From the NCBI GenBank assembly GCA_012516855.1, contig JAAYWB010000016.1, forward strand, positions 29,668 through 93,667: DNA of 64,000 nucleotides. The letters run 5' to 3'. Below, one piece after another: positions 27,501 through 35,065 of this stretch. The notes below the pieces were generated by a model. It was not told the origin of the DNA. It saw only the letters and a list, made by a program, of their open reading frames with translations, and did no database searches. This DNA is from Candidatus Cloacimonadota bacterium. GTDB lineage: Bacteria > Cloacimonadota > Cloacimonadia > Cloacimonadales > Cloacimonadaceae. Position 1 is the first letter of the stretch, and every line of letters starts with the position of its first letter. The position numbers and the translations under genes were made by a program.

Positions 27501-30350
27501 CGCCACTATATGAGACTCGTACAGTTGTTTGTCCCTGTTGGAGGCAGAGTCGATCAGGTTGTTGTAATGGCGGATGCGGATTTGTTCATAGGCATCGCGG
27601 ATGATATTCAGCTGCGCTCTCAGGTCAGGCATTGCGGGGTCTGCATTCTTAACATTATCCTGATACCACTTGGTGCCTTTGCCATAAGAGGCTTTAATGA
27701 AGTCGAGCTTTTCATCGCGAATCTGGGAAAGATTCATGCCGGAACGCAGTTCCAAGCCAGGGGTGTAATATAGTTTTATGATTGAATCGACTACAGCCGG
27801 ATTTTGCAGCTCATTGGGAGAGGTCTGGAGCCGGAGTTCCATAAAATCTATTGCCTGCAACGGCGCTTCCATATCCACTTTCATGCCTGCGGCTTTATCC
27901 AGGATCAAGGTTTTCACCTTGATATCGGAATACTCAGCCATCGCTCTGCGGATCTCTGTCACACCCTTGGATTCCTGGGTGAATTCTATGCCGTCGAGAG
28001 CGATAAGTGAATAAGCGATGTTGTCAATGGAGTTGTCCCGGTAATCCTGAGCCAGATAGGCATCCGTGATCTCTTTGCTATCAGCGGCTCCGATGAGAGT
28101 GACAAAATCTGCCAAGGCTGATTTCAGGGATTGCTCGTCTCCCTGATTCAGATTTACCCAAGCCCTCTGGTACAAAGCGTCATGGTGATAGGCGCTGGAA
28201 GGTTTATTCACAAGGGAGTTAAAACGACGGTTCGCCTCCGCGTAATGAGTAATGGGTTCATCCGCGTCCGAGCCGATCAGAAAATGGAGTATGCCAAGCC
28301 GATAGACAGCCTCGTCGTAATAGGGCGAATCGTCATACTTGCCGGAATCCACCAGTTCTGTGTAGGCATTGAGTGCTTCGCTGAAATCAGCCTCAGTGAA
28401 TTTTAGGCGGTCCGGCCTCTCCCGATTGGGGTTGGTAGCACGGAACTGCTCTATCTGTGAGTATCTGGATACTTTTTTGGCCTCGCTGCTCAGATAGCCG
28501 ATATTATAAAGTGCTCGGTCACGCAGATAAAAATCAGGTTCGATTTCCAAGGCCTTTTTATAGTTGGCGAGGGCTTTCTCTGGTTTGTCCAGATCAACCG
28601 CGTATTGCAGTTCCGCCATATTGTAATAGATAATGGCATTGTTCAGAAGGTATCCGCCGCTGGGCTGTTCCATGGCTTGGAAATAGGGATTGGCGTTAAC
28701 AAAAGCCTCATACCTTTTCAGCAGTTCAGCTTTGTCCTGCACTATCTTCTGATACTCAGCCCGCTGCTGCTCCTCACCCAGCGCATCCACCTTGGCCAGA
28801 CGCTGCTGCTCCTGATATCGGATCCTGCGATAATCCACCATCAAACCCAAAAAATCCAGATTGGCAATGAAGGTGTCATCGATGGGAAAATCCTCCAGTC
28901 CAACCTTATGGGCCAGCGCGTATTGTTTTTCGATCACGCCTCGTTGGTCTTTGGGATAGTTTTCCTTAATCATGGCAAGCATCACGTCTTCGACTTCAGG
29001 AAGTAGTTCATCCAGGGAGCGTTTGTCGCGGTAAGTGGCGTAGTATTCGTCTAAAAGTTCTGTGAAAATCGCTTCTTCAACGCTGTCCTGGTGCTTGCGG
29101 AAAGCCAGGTAGCGTTCCTTGCGGTTTTGCAGGTCGGCGATTTTTTCCACATATTCCTGCCGCTCAGGGCCAAGATCGATGTTCAGGCTTGGGTAATTTG
29201 GCTGAGCCATGATTTGGTCGATCTCTGCCACAACGTCTGTGTATGTGTTGATGTTGCGCTCGATGTCCATGAGGCGCTTCAACTCCATGTCGCTGAAGCC
29301 CTTGCCTACCACGGATTCATCTTCGTTAACAAAAAGCTCGTAGCGCCGCTCGAAAAAGCGGTCCATTACATCCAACACCCTTCCGTAGAATACGGATGTA
29401 TCTTTCAATTGTTTTAGCAGAATCGCACCTTCACGGTAACGGTTGAAGGCTGCGGATTCGGGCCCGATGTAGTCAGGTGAGGCCAGCAGGTCCAGATCGA
29501 TTGGGGGCAGCGATTCGAAAGGCCGGATTTGGGCCTTGAAATCCTCCAGCAGGAGCATCTCCTCTTCCGCGATCCTGTTCAAAGCTTCGGTAAACTGCAG
29601 TCCAGGAAGGGATTTAAACTCGTTGTAGAGGTCCTGCAAATCACGCTGGATAAGAGAGACCTGTTCCTTTAAAACATTGGCTTTGATGGTATCTGGTTTC
29701 GCGTAAAACGATTCCAGATCGAGATCATCCAAACGGGAGATCACACTCCTTCGGCGGTTGACAAAAGTGTTTTTTATCCAATCTTTGCTGTTTTGATAGG
29801 CGTCAACATAGCCTTGTATCCTGGCTTCTTCAGCATCCTCGGCCAGGAGGTCAGCCCATAAAAACATGTAGGTGGGGTAATATTTGCCCGTCGAGAAACG
29901 ATTCATCACGTCTTCAAGGAACGGTGCCGCTGATGATTTTTCTTTGTTTTGGATGTAATCCACCGCTCTGTAATAGAGCAACAAATTGAGCATCATCCTG
30001 GCGTCATCGCCGAGCTTGGGGTCGTTGATCAAAACATCGAAATATGGGATGGCTTTGGTTGGATCGTCCACCACAGAGTAAAAATGCCCCACCAGATAGA
30101 GAAGGTCCGCTTCATCGAGTTTGCTCAGGCTCTCATAATGCAGCATGTATTCTTCCACAGCCTGAGCCTTATTATTCTTCACCAGTTGGGGAAGCCTGTC
30201 TTTAAGGAAATCTATCGCTTCCATCACTTTGTGGTCGGCGTAAACAGCGCTTCGCACATCTGTTCCGGGCGTCGTGTTTTGAGCAAATGCCAGCGCGAAA
30301 GGAACCACTGTCAGCGTCAGCAACAGATACAGTTTGATGAGTTTTTTCAT
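24519..30350 (-). CDS. Giant periplasmic TPR-repeat protein
   Basis: 1943 aa with a signal peptide (MKKLIKLYLLLTLTVVPFALAFAQ). Most of the chain (about residues 60-1500) is helical and carries scattered TPR units, e.g. ALANYKKALEIEPDFYLRDRALYNIG, ALRFYDVLKASQNPEARKGAP and EQAKVHYNTIL, separated by long charged helices. The last 350-400 residues are beta-rich and resemble two carbohydrate/galactose-binding-like jelly rolls (ending NKLRMEVRNNSPNRG). It is encoded between an outer-membrane barrel gene and TolQ/TolR genes. By analogy with the TPR proteins of the Myxococcus Glt/Agl envelope machinery it may span the periplasm or clamp the outer-membrane part; the family itself is not one I can name. 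Confidence 0.8.
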   Translation of the reverse strand: MKKLIKLYLLLTLTVVPFALAFAQNTTPGTDVRSAVYADHKVMEAIDFLKDRLPQLVKNNKAQAVEEYMLHYESLSKLDEADLLYLVGHFYSVVDDPTKAIPYFDVLINDPKLGDDARMMLNLLLYYRAVDYIQNKEKSSAAPFLEDVMNRFSTGKYYPTYMFLWADLLAEDAEEARIQGYVDAYQNSKDWIKNTFVNRRRSVISRLDDLDLESFYAKPDTIKANVLKEQVSLIQRDLQDLYNEFKSLPGLQFTEALNRIAEEEMLLLEDFKAQIRPFESLPPIDLDLLASPDYIGPESAAFNRYREGAILLKQLKDTSVFYGRVLDVMDRFFERRYELFVNEDESVVGKGFSDMELKRLMDIERNINTYTDVVAEIDQIMAQPNYPSLNIDLGPERQEYVEKIADLQNRKERYLAFRKHQDSVEEAIFTELLDEYYATYRDKRSLDELLPEVEDVMLAMIKENYPKDQRGVIEKQYALAHKVGLEDFPIDDTFIANLDFLGLMVDYRRIRYQEQQRLAKVDALGEEQQRAEYQKIVQDKAELLKRYEAFVNANPYFQAMEQPSGGYLLNNAIIYYNMAELQYAVDLDKPEKALANYKKALEIEPDFYLRDRALYNIGYLSSEAKKVSRYSQIEQFRATNPNRERPDRLKFTEADFSEALNAYTELVDSGKYDDSPYYDEAVYRLGILHFLIGSDADEPITHYAEANRRFNSLVNKPSSAYHHDALYQRAWVNLNQGDEQSLKSALADFVTLIGAADSKEITDAYLAQDYRDNSIDNIAYSLIALDGIEFTQESKGVTEIRRAMAEYSDIKVKTLILDKAAGMKVDMEAPLQAIDFMELRLQTSPNELQNPAVVDSIIKLYYTPGLELRSGMNLSQIRDEKLDFIKASYGKGTKWYQDNVKNADPAMPDLRAQLNIIRDAYEQIRIRHYNNLIDSASNRDKQLYESHIVAYQQYTELFTNTSELQTFIDSNRQTEVLLASILAEKRNDVESYSNAAMKLTKYNEDYQGNPDFFNNEGLIYKYNQRIYSLSKPAPKDQASHTQYRTSALRFYDVLKASQNPEARKGAPAILMDLAAVEMHHGHPEQAKVHYNTILASGIDIDRATSRSIYLNLAKIEEDAGNFSEAERMYIAAKGFSENTADAAEIENFVRLQIQNNYEQAEKQGDHKTVATELIRLADKFTNEPSRSQGYLFLASEAYIKARLYPEAIELKTDLAAVKPSMNEKYALYEQSWNIAQNQIKDPVRTRNLKNEFIQQFPESNLAFALRVNLIEEMRKDPAQRGNAAAAYIDLHKDVRAGRIDSGDINPEEIYLWAVEIYSSEKNQDKVVETLTYFTQTYPKHKETPGFLTILADSYLARQDQQRFEYYARELYLNDKTKSERYLTVANRKLGTLAQEFDAAYAAKNWDLAFQKRDEFKRQEAEYRKEGLPVESAKAYEAFAFAESEHSILQARQAFLDGFDRQMNSIEKGNFLTASANKLLPVSAGTTWQKHLFGGTQNLVPSLQTKAELEVAKIVKLLDQQEADILDNERRLRALSLICQINDRAAEVVETQINKYIQVANELAPFRDRKRVSEREFDKMVNTDIKPHSQPYIDVFHANSSLIYQDIYNKYFTAGYYDKYTTKAEDKLIERNLLPEYTEIRHTLDKTWTARLEKPQGGSQKLNAFGSLTLDDGRMLSTYSVPSRHELVLEREFDFEVAPLFAYVYLAYEQDPNIVFNGTKIDPVYIPVYREDFGTVFAIRIEGEGLKSGKNLFRGVFPNTGVSEEPIHFSTSFFFDAAEMVTTSPTDVKTLVSNTDWIVIGKDPATGEEISSYASLAPNFDLPMDRSTFLQNTSAKPIWIDETQENQQTLVIFEKEFELQAGFGEGYLDFVAPDNAKLFLNGQPLGPVYELNYDTEPFLVYPVRAGLPVGLLKPGLNKLRMEVRNNSPNRGMLAELGITVSAKE

Positions 30351-30403
30351 AACCCCGCTCGCTTAAATCGTCCTATGTTATCAATCCTGCCAGTTATAAG
30401 CAG

Positions 30404-30438
30404 GATTCAGGATGCAGCTGGGGTGTGCATCCTGAATC
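30404..30438. promoter_or_regulatory. Perfect 13-bp hairpin between barrel and TPR genes
   Basis: GATTCAGGATGCA and TGCATCCTGAATC pair perfectly across a 9-base loop. It sits in the 161-base spacer between the beta-barrel gene and the giant TPR gene, 54 bases before the TPR start on the minus strand. No U-tract follows in either direction, so an intrinsic terminator is unlikely. A processing or mRNA-stability element that sets different levels of the two proteins is plausible. Confidence 0.6.
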
Positions 30439-30511
30439 TCAAGCTTGACCAAGGGAAATATGTACGTATTGACCTGCACATTCACCATGAGGTGGAATAG
30501 TGCGATAATTA

Positions 30512-31666
30512 TTATTGATTTTCTTCCTTGAGCTCCTGCAGCCATTTGCGCAAATCTTCCAAAGCCTTTTGCGCTTTCTGGCGTTCTTCGCGAAGGAGTC
30601 GCAACTCAGCCAGCAAGTCTTTCACTTCCGGGGAAAGCTCTTTGTAGGCGCTGGCTTCAACAATGCCTGGAGTGGGAAGCTGGGTGCCGGGAGTTACAAT
30701 GGCGACCTCAGAGGGTTTGCCAGATTCAGTGGGCGCCACAGCCACGGGTTCCGTGGTAACGACCACAGGCTCGGTGCCGATGCTGGTGGCGTAGAGGCTC
30801 AAATCCGGGCGTATCGTGGCGTTCTTGTCAGAGTATCTGTCGAAAAGGTATGAAAGCCCCAGGGCAATGCGGAGGTTGTTTTCATATCCGTTGCCTTCGG
30901 AGCCTTTGGCCATGTCTTCAACCGCTTCCGCGCCAAGGCGGATGCCAAAATTCTTGTAGGAATACTTGAGGCCGGCATTGAAATCTTTACCGTCGTATTC
31001 ACCCTGAATAGCAAAATTGTCCCAAGGCGAGATCTCAACTGAAGTAAAGAAACCGCTGAAGAAACGGGAACGGGGAACCTGTCCAGTATATCTGTTTGAT
31101 CCGAATCCCGCGTTGAACATCCAGTCGATGCCGCCCATCACCACCTGCTTGGAGGCGACGATGTAGGGGGAGAAATGCTCGTAGTCTGTTTTGTCAGGAT
31201 GATCAATCCAGCCCAAATCATGGGGATCATATACAGCGGAAGGAGCGCCATCTTCACCTATTTCAGGATCCCAATAGGGTTTGTAATCCTGGGCTCGACG
31301 CCGGTTGATTGGCGAGAAGATGTTGTCCATGCCAATAGCGATTTGAGGGAACTTGGGCGTTTCCTGCAAAAGCTTGACCTTGGCGTTGAGGAAATAAACG
31401 TAATCACCGCCGAAGAAATCCATCTGGACCCGGTCGAATAGTCCCACCCCCAGCATACCGTAGAAATTTAGCCCATTCTTGTCCATATCAACGTAAGAAG
31501 GCTTTTCCACGTTCCTGTAATAGCCTGCCAGAACCAGTTGTGCCGATTTGTGTGGAATAACATACGCGTCTGGCGTGCGCAATAATCCCATCGTTTGGAA
31601 CGGCGCAGCTTCTATGATACCGATCACGGCTGCCAGAACAATTACACTCAATATAACTTTTTTCAT
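30512..31666 (-). CDS. Predicted outer-membrane beta-barrel protein with C-terminal coiled coil
   Basis: 384 aa with a signal peptide (MKKVILSVIVLAAVIGIIEAAP). The next 260 residues have alternating aromatic/hydrophobic strands typical of an outer-membrane barrel (LVLAGYYRNVEK, YGMLGVGLFDRVQMDFFGG, FAIQGEYDGKDFNAGLKYSY, LRIALGLSYLFDRY). A Thr/Pro/Val-rich linker then leads to a coiled coil (LLAELRLLREERQKAQKALEDLRKW) that would lie in the periplasm. The GLLRTPDAYVIPHK start resembles YjbH-type and other exopolysaccharide-linked barrels, but I cannot name the family. The start at 31666 has GGAGGG at 4 bases. It is the first gene of the envelope operon. Confidence 0.75.
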   Translation of the reverse strand: MKKVILSVIVLAAVIGIIEAAPFQTMGLLRTPDAYVIPHKSAQLVLAGYYRNVEKPSYVDMDKNGLNFYGMLGVGLFDRVQMDFFGGDYVYFLNAKVKLLQETPKFPQIAIGMDNIFSPINRRRAQDYKPYWDPEIGEDGAPSAVYDPHDLGWIDHPDKTDYEHFSPYIVASKQVVMGGIDWMFNAGFGSNRYTGQVPRSRFFSGFFTSVEISPWDNFAIQGEYDGKDFNAGLKYSYKNFGIRLGAEAVEDMAKGSEGNGYENNLRIALGLSYLFDRYSDKNATIRPDLSLYATSIGTEPVVVTTEPVAVAPTESGKPSEVAIVTPGTQLPTPGIVEASAYKELSPEVKDLLAELRLLREERQKAQKALEDLRKWLQELKEENQ

Positions 31667-31708
31667 ACTTCCCTCCACCTTTCGGTGTTTTTTCTTAGTC
31701 TTGGGTCA

Positions 31709-31736
31709 TTAATATCGTTGACAGATTATCCGTCAA
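31709..31736 (-). promoter_or_regulatory. Promoter with overlapping 19-bp dyad upstream of the envelope operon
   Basis: On the minus strand TTGACG (31736-31731), a 16-base spacer and TATTAA (31714-31709) form a plausible promoter 43 bases before the barrel gene. A dyad, TTGAC.GAT.ATC.GTCAA, spans 31718-31736: 8 of 9 base pairs match around a central T. It covers the -35 box and the spacer, the position of a repressor operator. The divergent yraN gene starts at 31752, so one protein could control both sides. Confidence 0.5.
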
Positions 31737-31751
31737 GCTTTTTTTTGCCGT

Positions 31752-32132
31752 ATGCAACAGCAAAAAGCAAAAGAAATATTCCATGTTGGGGAGGATCTTG
31801 CCGCCAAATTTCTGGCTAACAAGGGCTATGCCATCGTTGCCAGGAATTTCAGGGCGAGCACTGGCGAGATCGATATCATCGCCACCCGTGACGACCTTTT
31901 GGTCTTCGTGGAGGTCAAAACCCGCTCCAAACACTCTATCAAACAAGCCTTGATGAATGTATCTTTCACCAAGCGCAAACGTATAACGCTAACTGCTCAG
32001 CGCTATACTATTCAACATCCTGAATGTGTCAAGTCAAGAATAAGGTTCGATTTGATAGTGGTGTTGTATTTTTGCCACACCGACAGCTATCAGATTGAAC
32101 ACCTTGAAGATGCGTTTTTGCCCGAATTGTGA
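31752..32132 (+). CDS. YraN/UPF0102 family endonuclease-like protein
   Basis: 126 aa, normal for UPF0102. The fold is restriction-endonuclease-like: the N-terminal GEDLAAKFLANKGY helix, STGEIDIIATRDD with the conserved E and D, and FVEVKTR with the E-x-K of the PD-(D/E)xK site. The C-terminal FDLIVV strand is present. The cellular role of the family is not settled (Holliday-junction or DNA-processing activity has been proposed). It is transcribed away from the envelope operon. Confidence 0.9.
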   Translation: MQQQKAKEIFHVGEDLAAKFLANKGYAIVARNFRASTGEIDIIATRDDLLVFVEVKTRSKHSIKQALMNVSFTKRKRITLTAQRYTIQHPECVKSRIRFDLIVVLYFCHTDSYQIEHLEDAFLPEL

Positions 32133-32301
32133 TTTATCTGAGGCTTTTTGCTCATAGCGGTTGTGGAATCGGAAGTTAAAGCGATCGGTCTGTAAATGCG
32201 AAATCTGTAGTTTTTCAGGCTCTCTTTCAAGCCGGATGGGTAAAACCCACCGAATTGGTTTCTGGTTGAGCGCCAGTATCCACTTGATATTAAAGAGAGC
32301 A

Positions 32302-32490
32302 ATAAACCCACCGCAATATCCTGTCAGTCACGCCCTGAGCGCTCGCATTTATTCTTCTCTCACACCACACGCAAGATCCTCGCATCTAATGCGGCTATTA
32401 TGCGGGAGGCGCTTTTGGGCCCTGGGACGAGGCCTTAACGGCCAGATGACATCGCTTCGTACAACTACTTCACAGCCTGCCGTATATGTT
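32302..32490 (-). repeat. Dispersed intergenic hairpin repeat, copy C (inverted orientation)
   Basis: Reverse-complemented, it reads GCTGTGAAGTAGTTGTACGAAG, GATGTCATCTGGCCGTTAAGG, GCCTCCCGCATAATAGCCGC, ATTAGATGCGAGGATC and GCGCTCAGGGCGTGACTGACAGGATATTGCGGTGGG, matching copy B along its whole length, including both ends. It lies in the 496-base gap between yraN and the GWxTD genes. The remainder of that gap shows no gene and no clear promoter. Confidence 0.75.
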
Positions 32491-32628
32491 GACCTACGGG
32501 ATTGAAGCCATTTGGTTACCTACTGAATTTGAGAGAGATCTGTTTTCAGATTAACTGACAGATAACCAGCCCTTCCTCCAGCTCGGCTTGAATATTAATT
32601 CTTGCAGATATAAAGATCTTATTATCTG

Positions 32629-33963
32629 TCAATTGTAGAGTTTTCTGGTGTCGAAGTCGTCCCCCAGGTAATAGAGGTAATCCGGATTCGAACTTTCCCT
32701 CTGATCACCCTCGACGTAAATCAGGCGGTAATTGCCGTTCATCTGAATGTCCAGGAAGAGGTAAACCGCTTTTTGCCTGCCCTGGTATTTCCATATCTGA
32801 TAGTCTTTGCGAACGAAGCGGGCTTCATCAGAAGAGGTGCCTACTTCTATATCATCGGGTTTGCCCCTGCGGATGTGGATGCGGCCCATGTCAGAGGTCC
32901 AGCCCCGCTCAAAATGGCTGTAATAGTAGTTCGCGTAGTCAACCCTTTCGCTGATCTGGTCGAGCATGGTTTGAGTGTTCATATTGCCTGCTCCGGCCAG
33001 GGCTTTCCATTTTTGACTCAGGTATCTTCGCTTTGTATCAAGATCATAGGTTTTCCAATCGCTGGTCGAGGTGGCTCCTGTGAAGTATTTGAGTAGCCTG
33101 AAATCATCCTCGGGATCGGTAAAAACGCAGAACTGCTCCTGCTTGGGCTCTGTCAGGAAAAACTCGAACTGTTTTTCCTGGCTGAAGTCCCCAAGTTGAA
33201 ATTCCACCGATCCCGTGTATTTGCCTGGGTTCAACTTTTCCAGAGGGATGCGCAGGGAAACTCCTTCGATGCTGGAGGTCGGTATGTAGTCCAGAAACTG
33301 GTCAAACACCATCACGCTGTCTTTTGATACGGTCAGAACCAGCAGCCCGGTTTCGTCAGCCAGGCCTTCCGGCTTGTAAGTCTCAAAATAGATGGTGAGG
33401 TCTTCGCTCTCCGTTTTATCGAAGATCAGCGATGGCTGGGTCTGGTAGAGGATTCCGCCACGGTGAAACCGCTCCAGAAAACTGCTGCTGTCAGGCTTCG
33501 CGTAACTGCATAATTCCAAGTCGCTGAGCAGATCCTGTTCGCCCAGTGGAGTGACCTGGTAGGTCCAGGTGGCGGTTTTTCTTGAATTGATGTCTTTCGC
33601 GTTCAGGCGCAGAAGGTAGGGCTCGCTTTCCACGCTGAAGGTCAACCGGTTGAGATAGCTTTTGTTGGAGCGGGCGTCGTTTTTATCCGAGATTCCAACA
33701 TTGTCGCGGAAGGTTTGGCTATAGATAATTTGATTGTCAACCACCATCTCAACCTGCAGGTTCAACTCAGCAAAATAACCGCCTTTTTGGGCAAGGAACC
33801 AAAGATTTCCGTAAGGGATCTGGTAATCGACGTTGATAATGGTGTTTTTATCCTTGTCCAAAAAGCGCTGCGGGGACACATGCATGTTGAAAGAGTCAGC
33901 TGTAGCCGTCCCTGCCAGGCTGGCCAAAGCCAGACAAAGCAGTGATGCTTTAGTATTCTTCAT
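32629..33963 (-). CDS. GWxTD-domain secreted protein 1
   Basis: 444 aa with a signal peptide (MKNTKASLLCLALASLAGTATA). The middle is beta-rich (about residues 30-280). The C-terminal 120 residues hold the GWxTD signature: FERGWTSDMGRIHIRRGKPDDIEV, then YQIWKYQGRQKAVYLFLD and YRLIYVEGD. The GWxTD domain is known mainly from Chlorobi, Acidobacteria and related phyla and has no assigned function. It overlaps the preceding GWxTD gene by 14 bases. It is the last gene of a dnaE-GWxTD-GWxTD run. Confidence 0.85.
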   Translation of the reverse strand: MKNTKASLLCLALASLAGTATADSFNMHVSPQRFLDKDKNTIINVDYQIPYGNLWFLAQKGGYFAELNLQVEMVVDNQIIYSQTFRDNVGISDKNDARSNKSYLNRLTFSVESEPYLLRLNAKDINSRKTATWTYQVTPLGEQDLLSDLELCSYAKPDSSSFLERFHRGGILYQTQPSLIFDKTESEDLTIYFETYKPEGLADETGLLVLTVSKDSVMVFDQFLDYIPTSSIEGVSLRIPLEKLNPGKYTGSVEFQLGDFSQEKQFEFFLTEPKQEQFCVFTDPEDDFRLLKYFTGATSTSDWKTYDLDTKRRYLSQKWKALAGAGNMNTQTMLDQISERVDYANYYYSHFERGWTSDMGRIHIRRGKPDDIEVGTSSDEARFVRKDYQIWKYQGRQKAVYLFLDIQMNGNYRLIYVEGDQRESSNPDYLYYLGDDFDTRKLYN

Positions 33964-35065
33964 CTTTGTTCCTTAGTTTGTATTGGCCAAAACCACCGGT
34001 GTCGGCGAAGATGAACTCTAGATTCTGGTTATAATAAATCCAGACAATATATGGATGCAGGTCCAGGGGATGCACTTCGCTGTGCACCTCATCCGGTTCG
34101 CCGTATTTGATGTAGATTCTACCTCTGTCGCTCTTCCAACCCTGCAGCCTTTTATGGATGGTGAAGCGTTCGTCGGCTGTGATCACGCGCTTGTAAAAGG
34201 ATTCGCGTGCTTCGTTGCGCAGGGTTCCCGGGCTCGGATCGTGTACCTGCCAGTATTTGTCTATAACTTCGTGCATTTTCTCATCCGGAACGGCCCGCAG
34301 GCTTTTCCATTCATTTTGTGTGGCGATATAGCGCAGTTGCTGGATTTGGTCTTTATAGCTGTAGCGCGCGTTATAATAAAACCACTGGTCGTAGAGGAAG
34401 GGCTCCATGTCGTAGCAGATGTTGCCCTCGTAGATGCTAAGGCGTAAGCCGGACAGAGAATCGGCATTGGTCTGTTCGGTCAGGTCGGCTGTGTAAGAGC
34501 CTGGCGGTGAATTGAATACGCGCGCGCCAGAAATACCCGCGATGTGGAGGCTATCCGCGGCGAGGCTGAATTTTTGGGTGAGAATACAGCTATCCACCGG
34601 GATTGGCAGAGGACTTAAAACCGCGGGTTGGAAAGTAACACCCTCCTTGCGGAGCAGGAAATAGGGCTGTCCGATCTCGGTGTAGGCATCTTCCAGGCTG
34701 AAATTGCGCCTCAGATCGATTTTATCGCCTTGGGTGAGATTGCGCAGGCGCAGGTCGGCCTGGTAATTTCCCGGGCTGATCTCCGCGCTGAAGGTCACAG
34801 GGATGGCGGTATCCTGCAGCCAGTCACGTTTCGGCACCACGAAGGTTTGGTCGAAACTCAGCGTTTTCTTCGTCTTGGTATTTTTCAGTTCCATCACCAG
34901 CTGGTAGCGGGATTCGGTTACGTCAGCTTTGAATACCAGTGAGTTATAGGGAATCAGAACCCACAGATCGACTCCCGTATCGTAATGCTCAAAGATGATC
35001 TCCTGGGCTGGCAGAAACGGGGCCAGCAGAATCAGCAGCAGCGTCAGTTTAGCCGCTTTTACCAT
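33950..35065 (-). CDS. GWxTD-domain secreted protein 2
   Basis: 371 aa with a signal peptide (MVKAAKLTLLLILLAPFLPAQ). Architecture parallels the neighbour: a beta-rich N-terminal two thirds and a C-terminal GWxTD-like domain in which the motif reads GWKSD (LQGWKSDRGRIYIKYGEPDEV), followed by YIVWIYYNQNLEFIFAD. The two genes are probably an old tandem duplication. The start overlaps dnaE by 17 bases, so expression is tied to dnaE translation. Confidence 0.83.
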   Translation of the reverse strand: MVKAAKLTLLLILLAPFLPAQEIIFEHYDTGVDLWVLIPYNSLVFKADVTESRYQLVMELKNTKTKKTLSFDQTFVVPKRDWLQDTAIPVTFSAEISPGNYQADLRLRNLTQGDKIDLRRNFSLEDAYTEIGQPYFLLRKEGVTFQPAVLSPLPIPVDSCILTQKFSLAADSLHIAGISGARVFNSPPGSYTADLTEQTNADSLSGLRLSIYEGNICYDMEPFLYDQWFYYNARYSYKDQIQQLRYIATQNEWKSLRAVPDEKMHEVIDKYWQVHDPSPGTLRNEARESFYKRVITADERFTIHKRLQGWKSDRGRIYIKYGEPDEVHSEVHPLDLHPYIVWIYYNQNLEFIFADTGGFGQYKLRNKDEEY

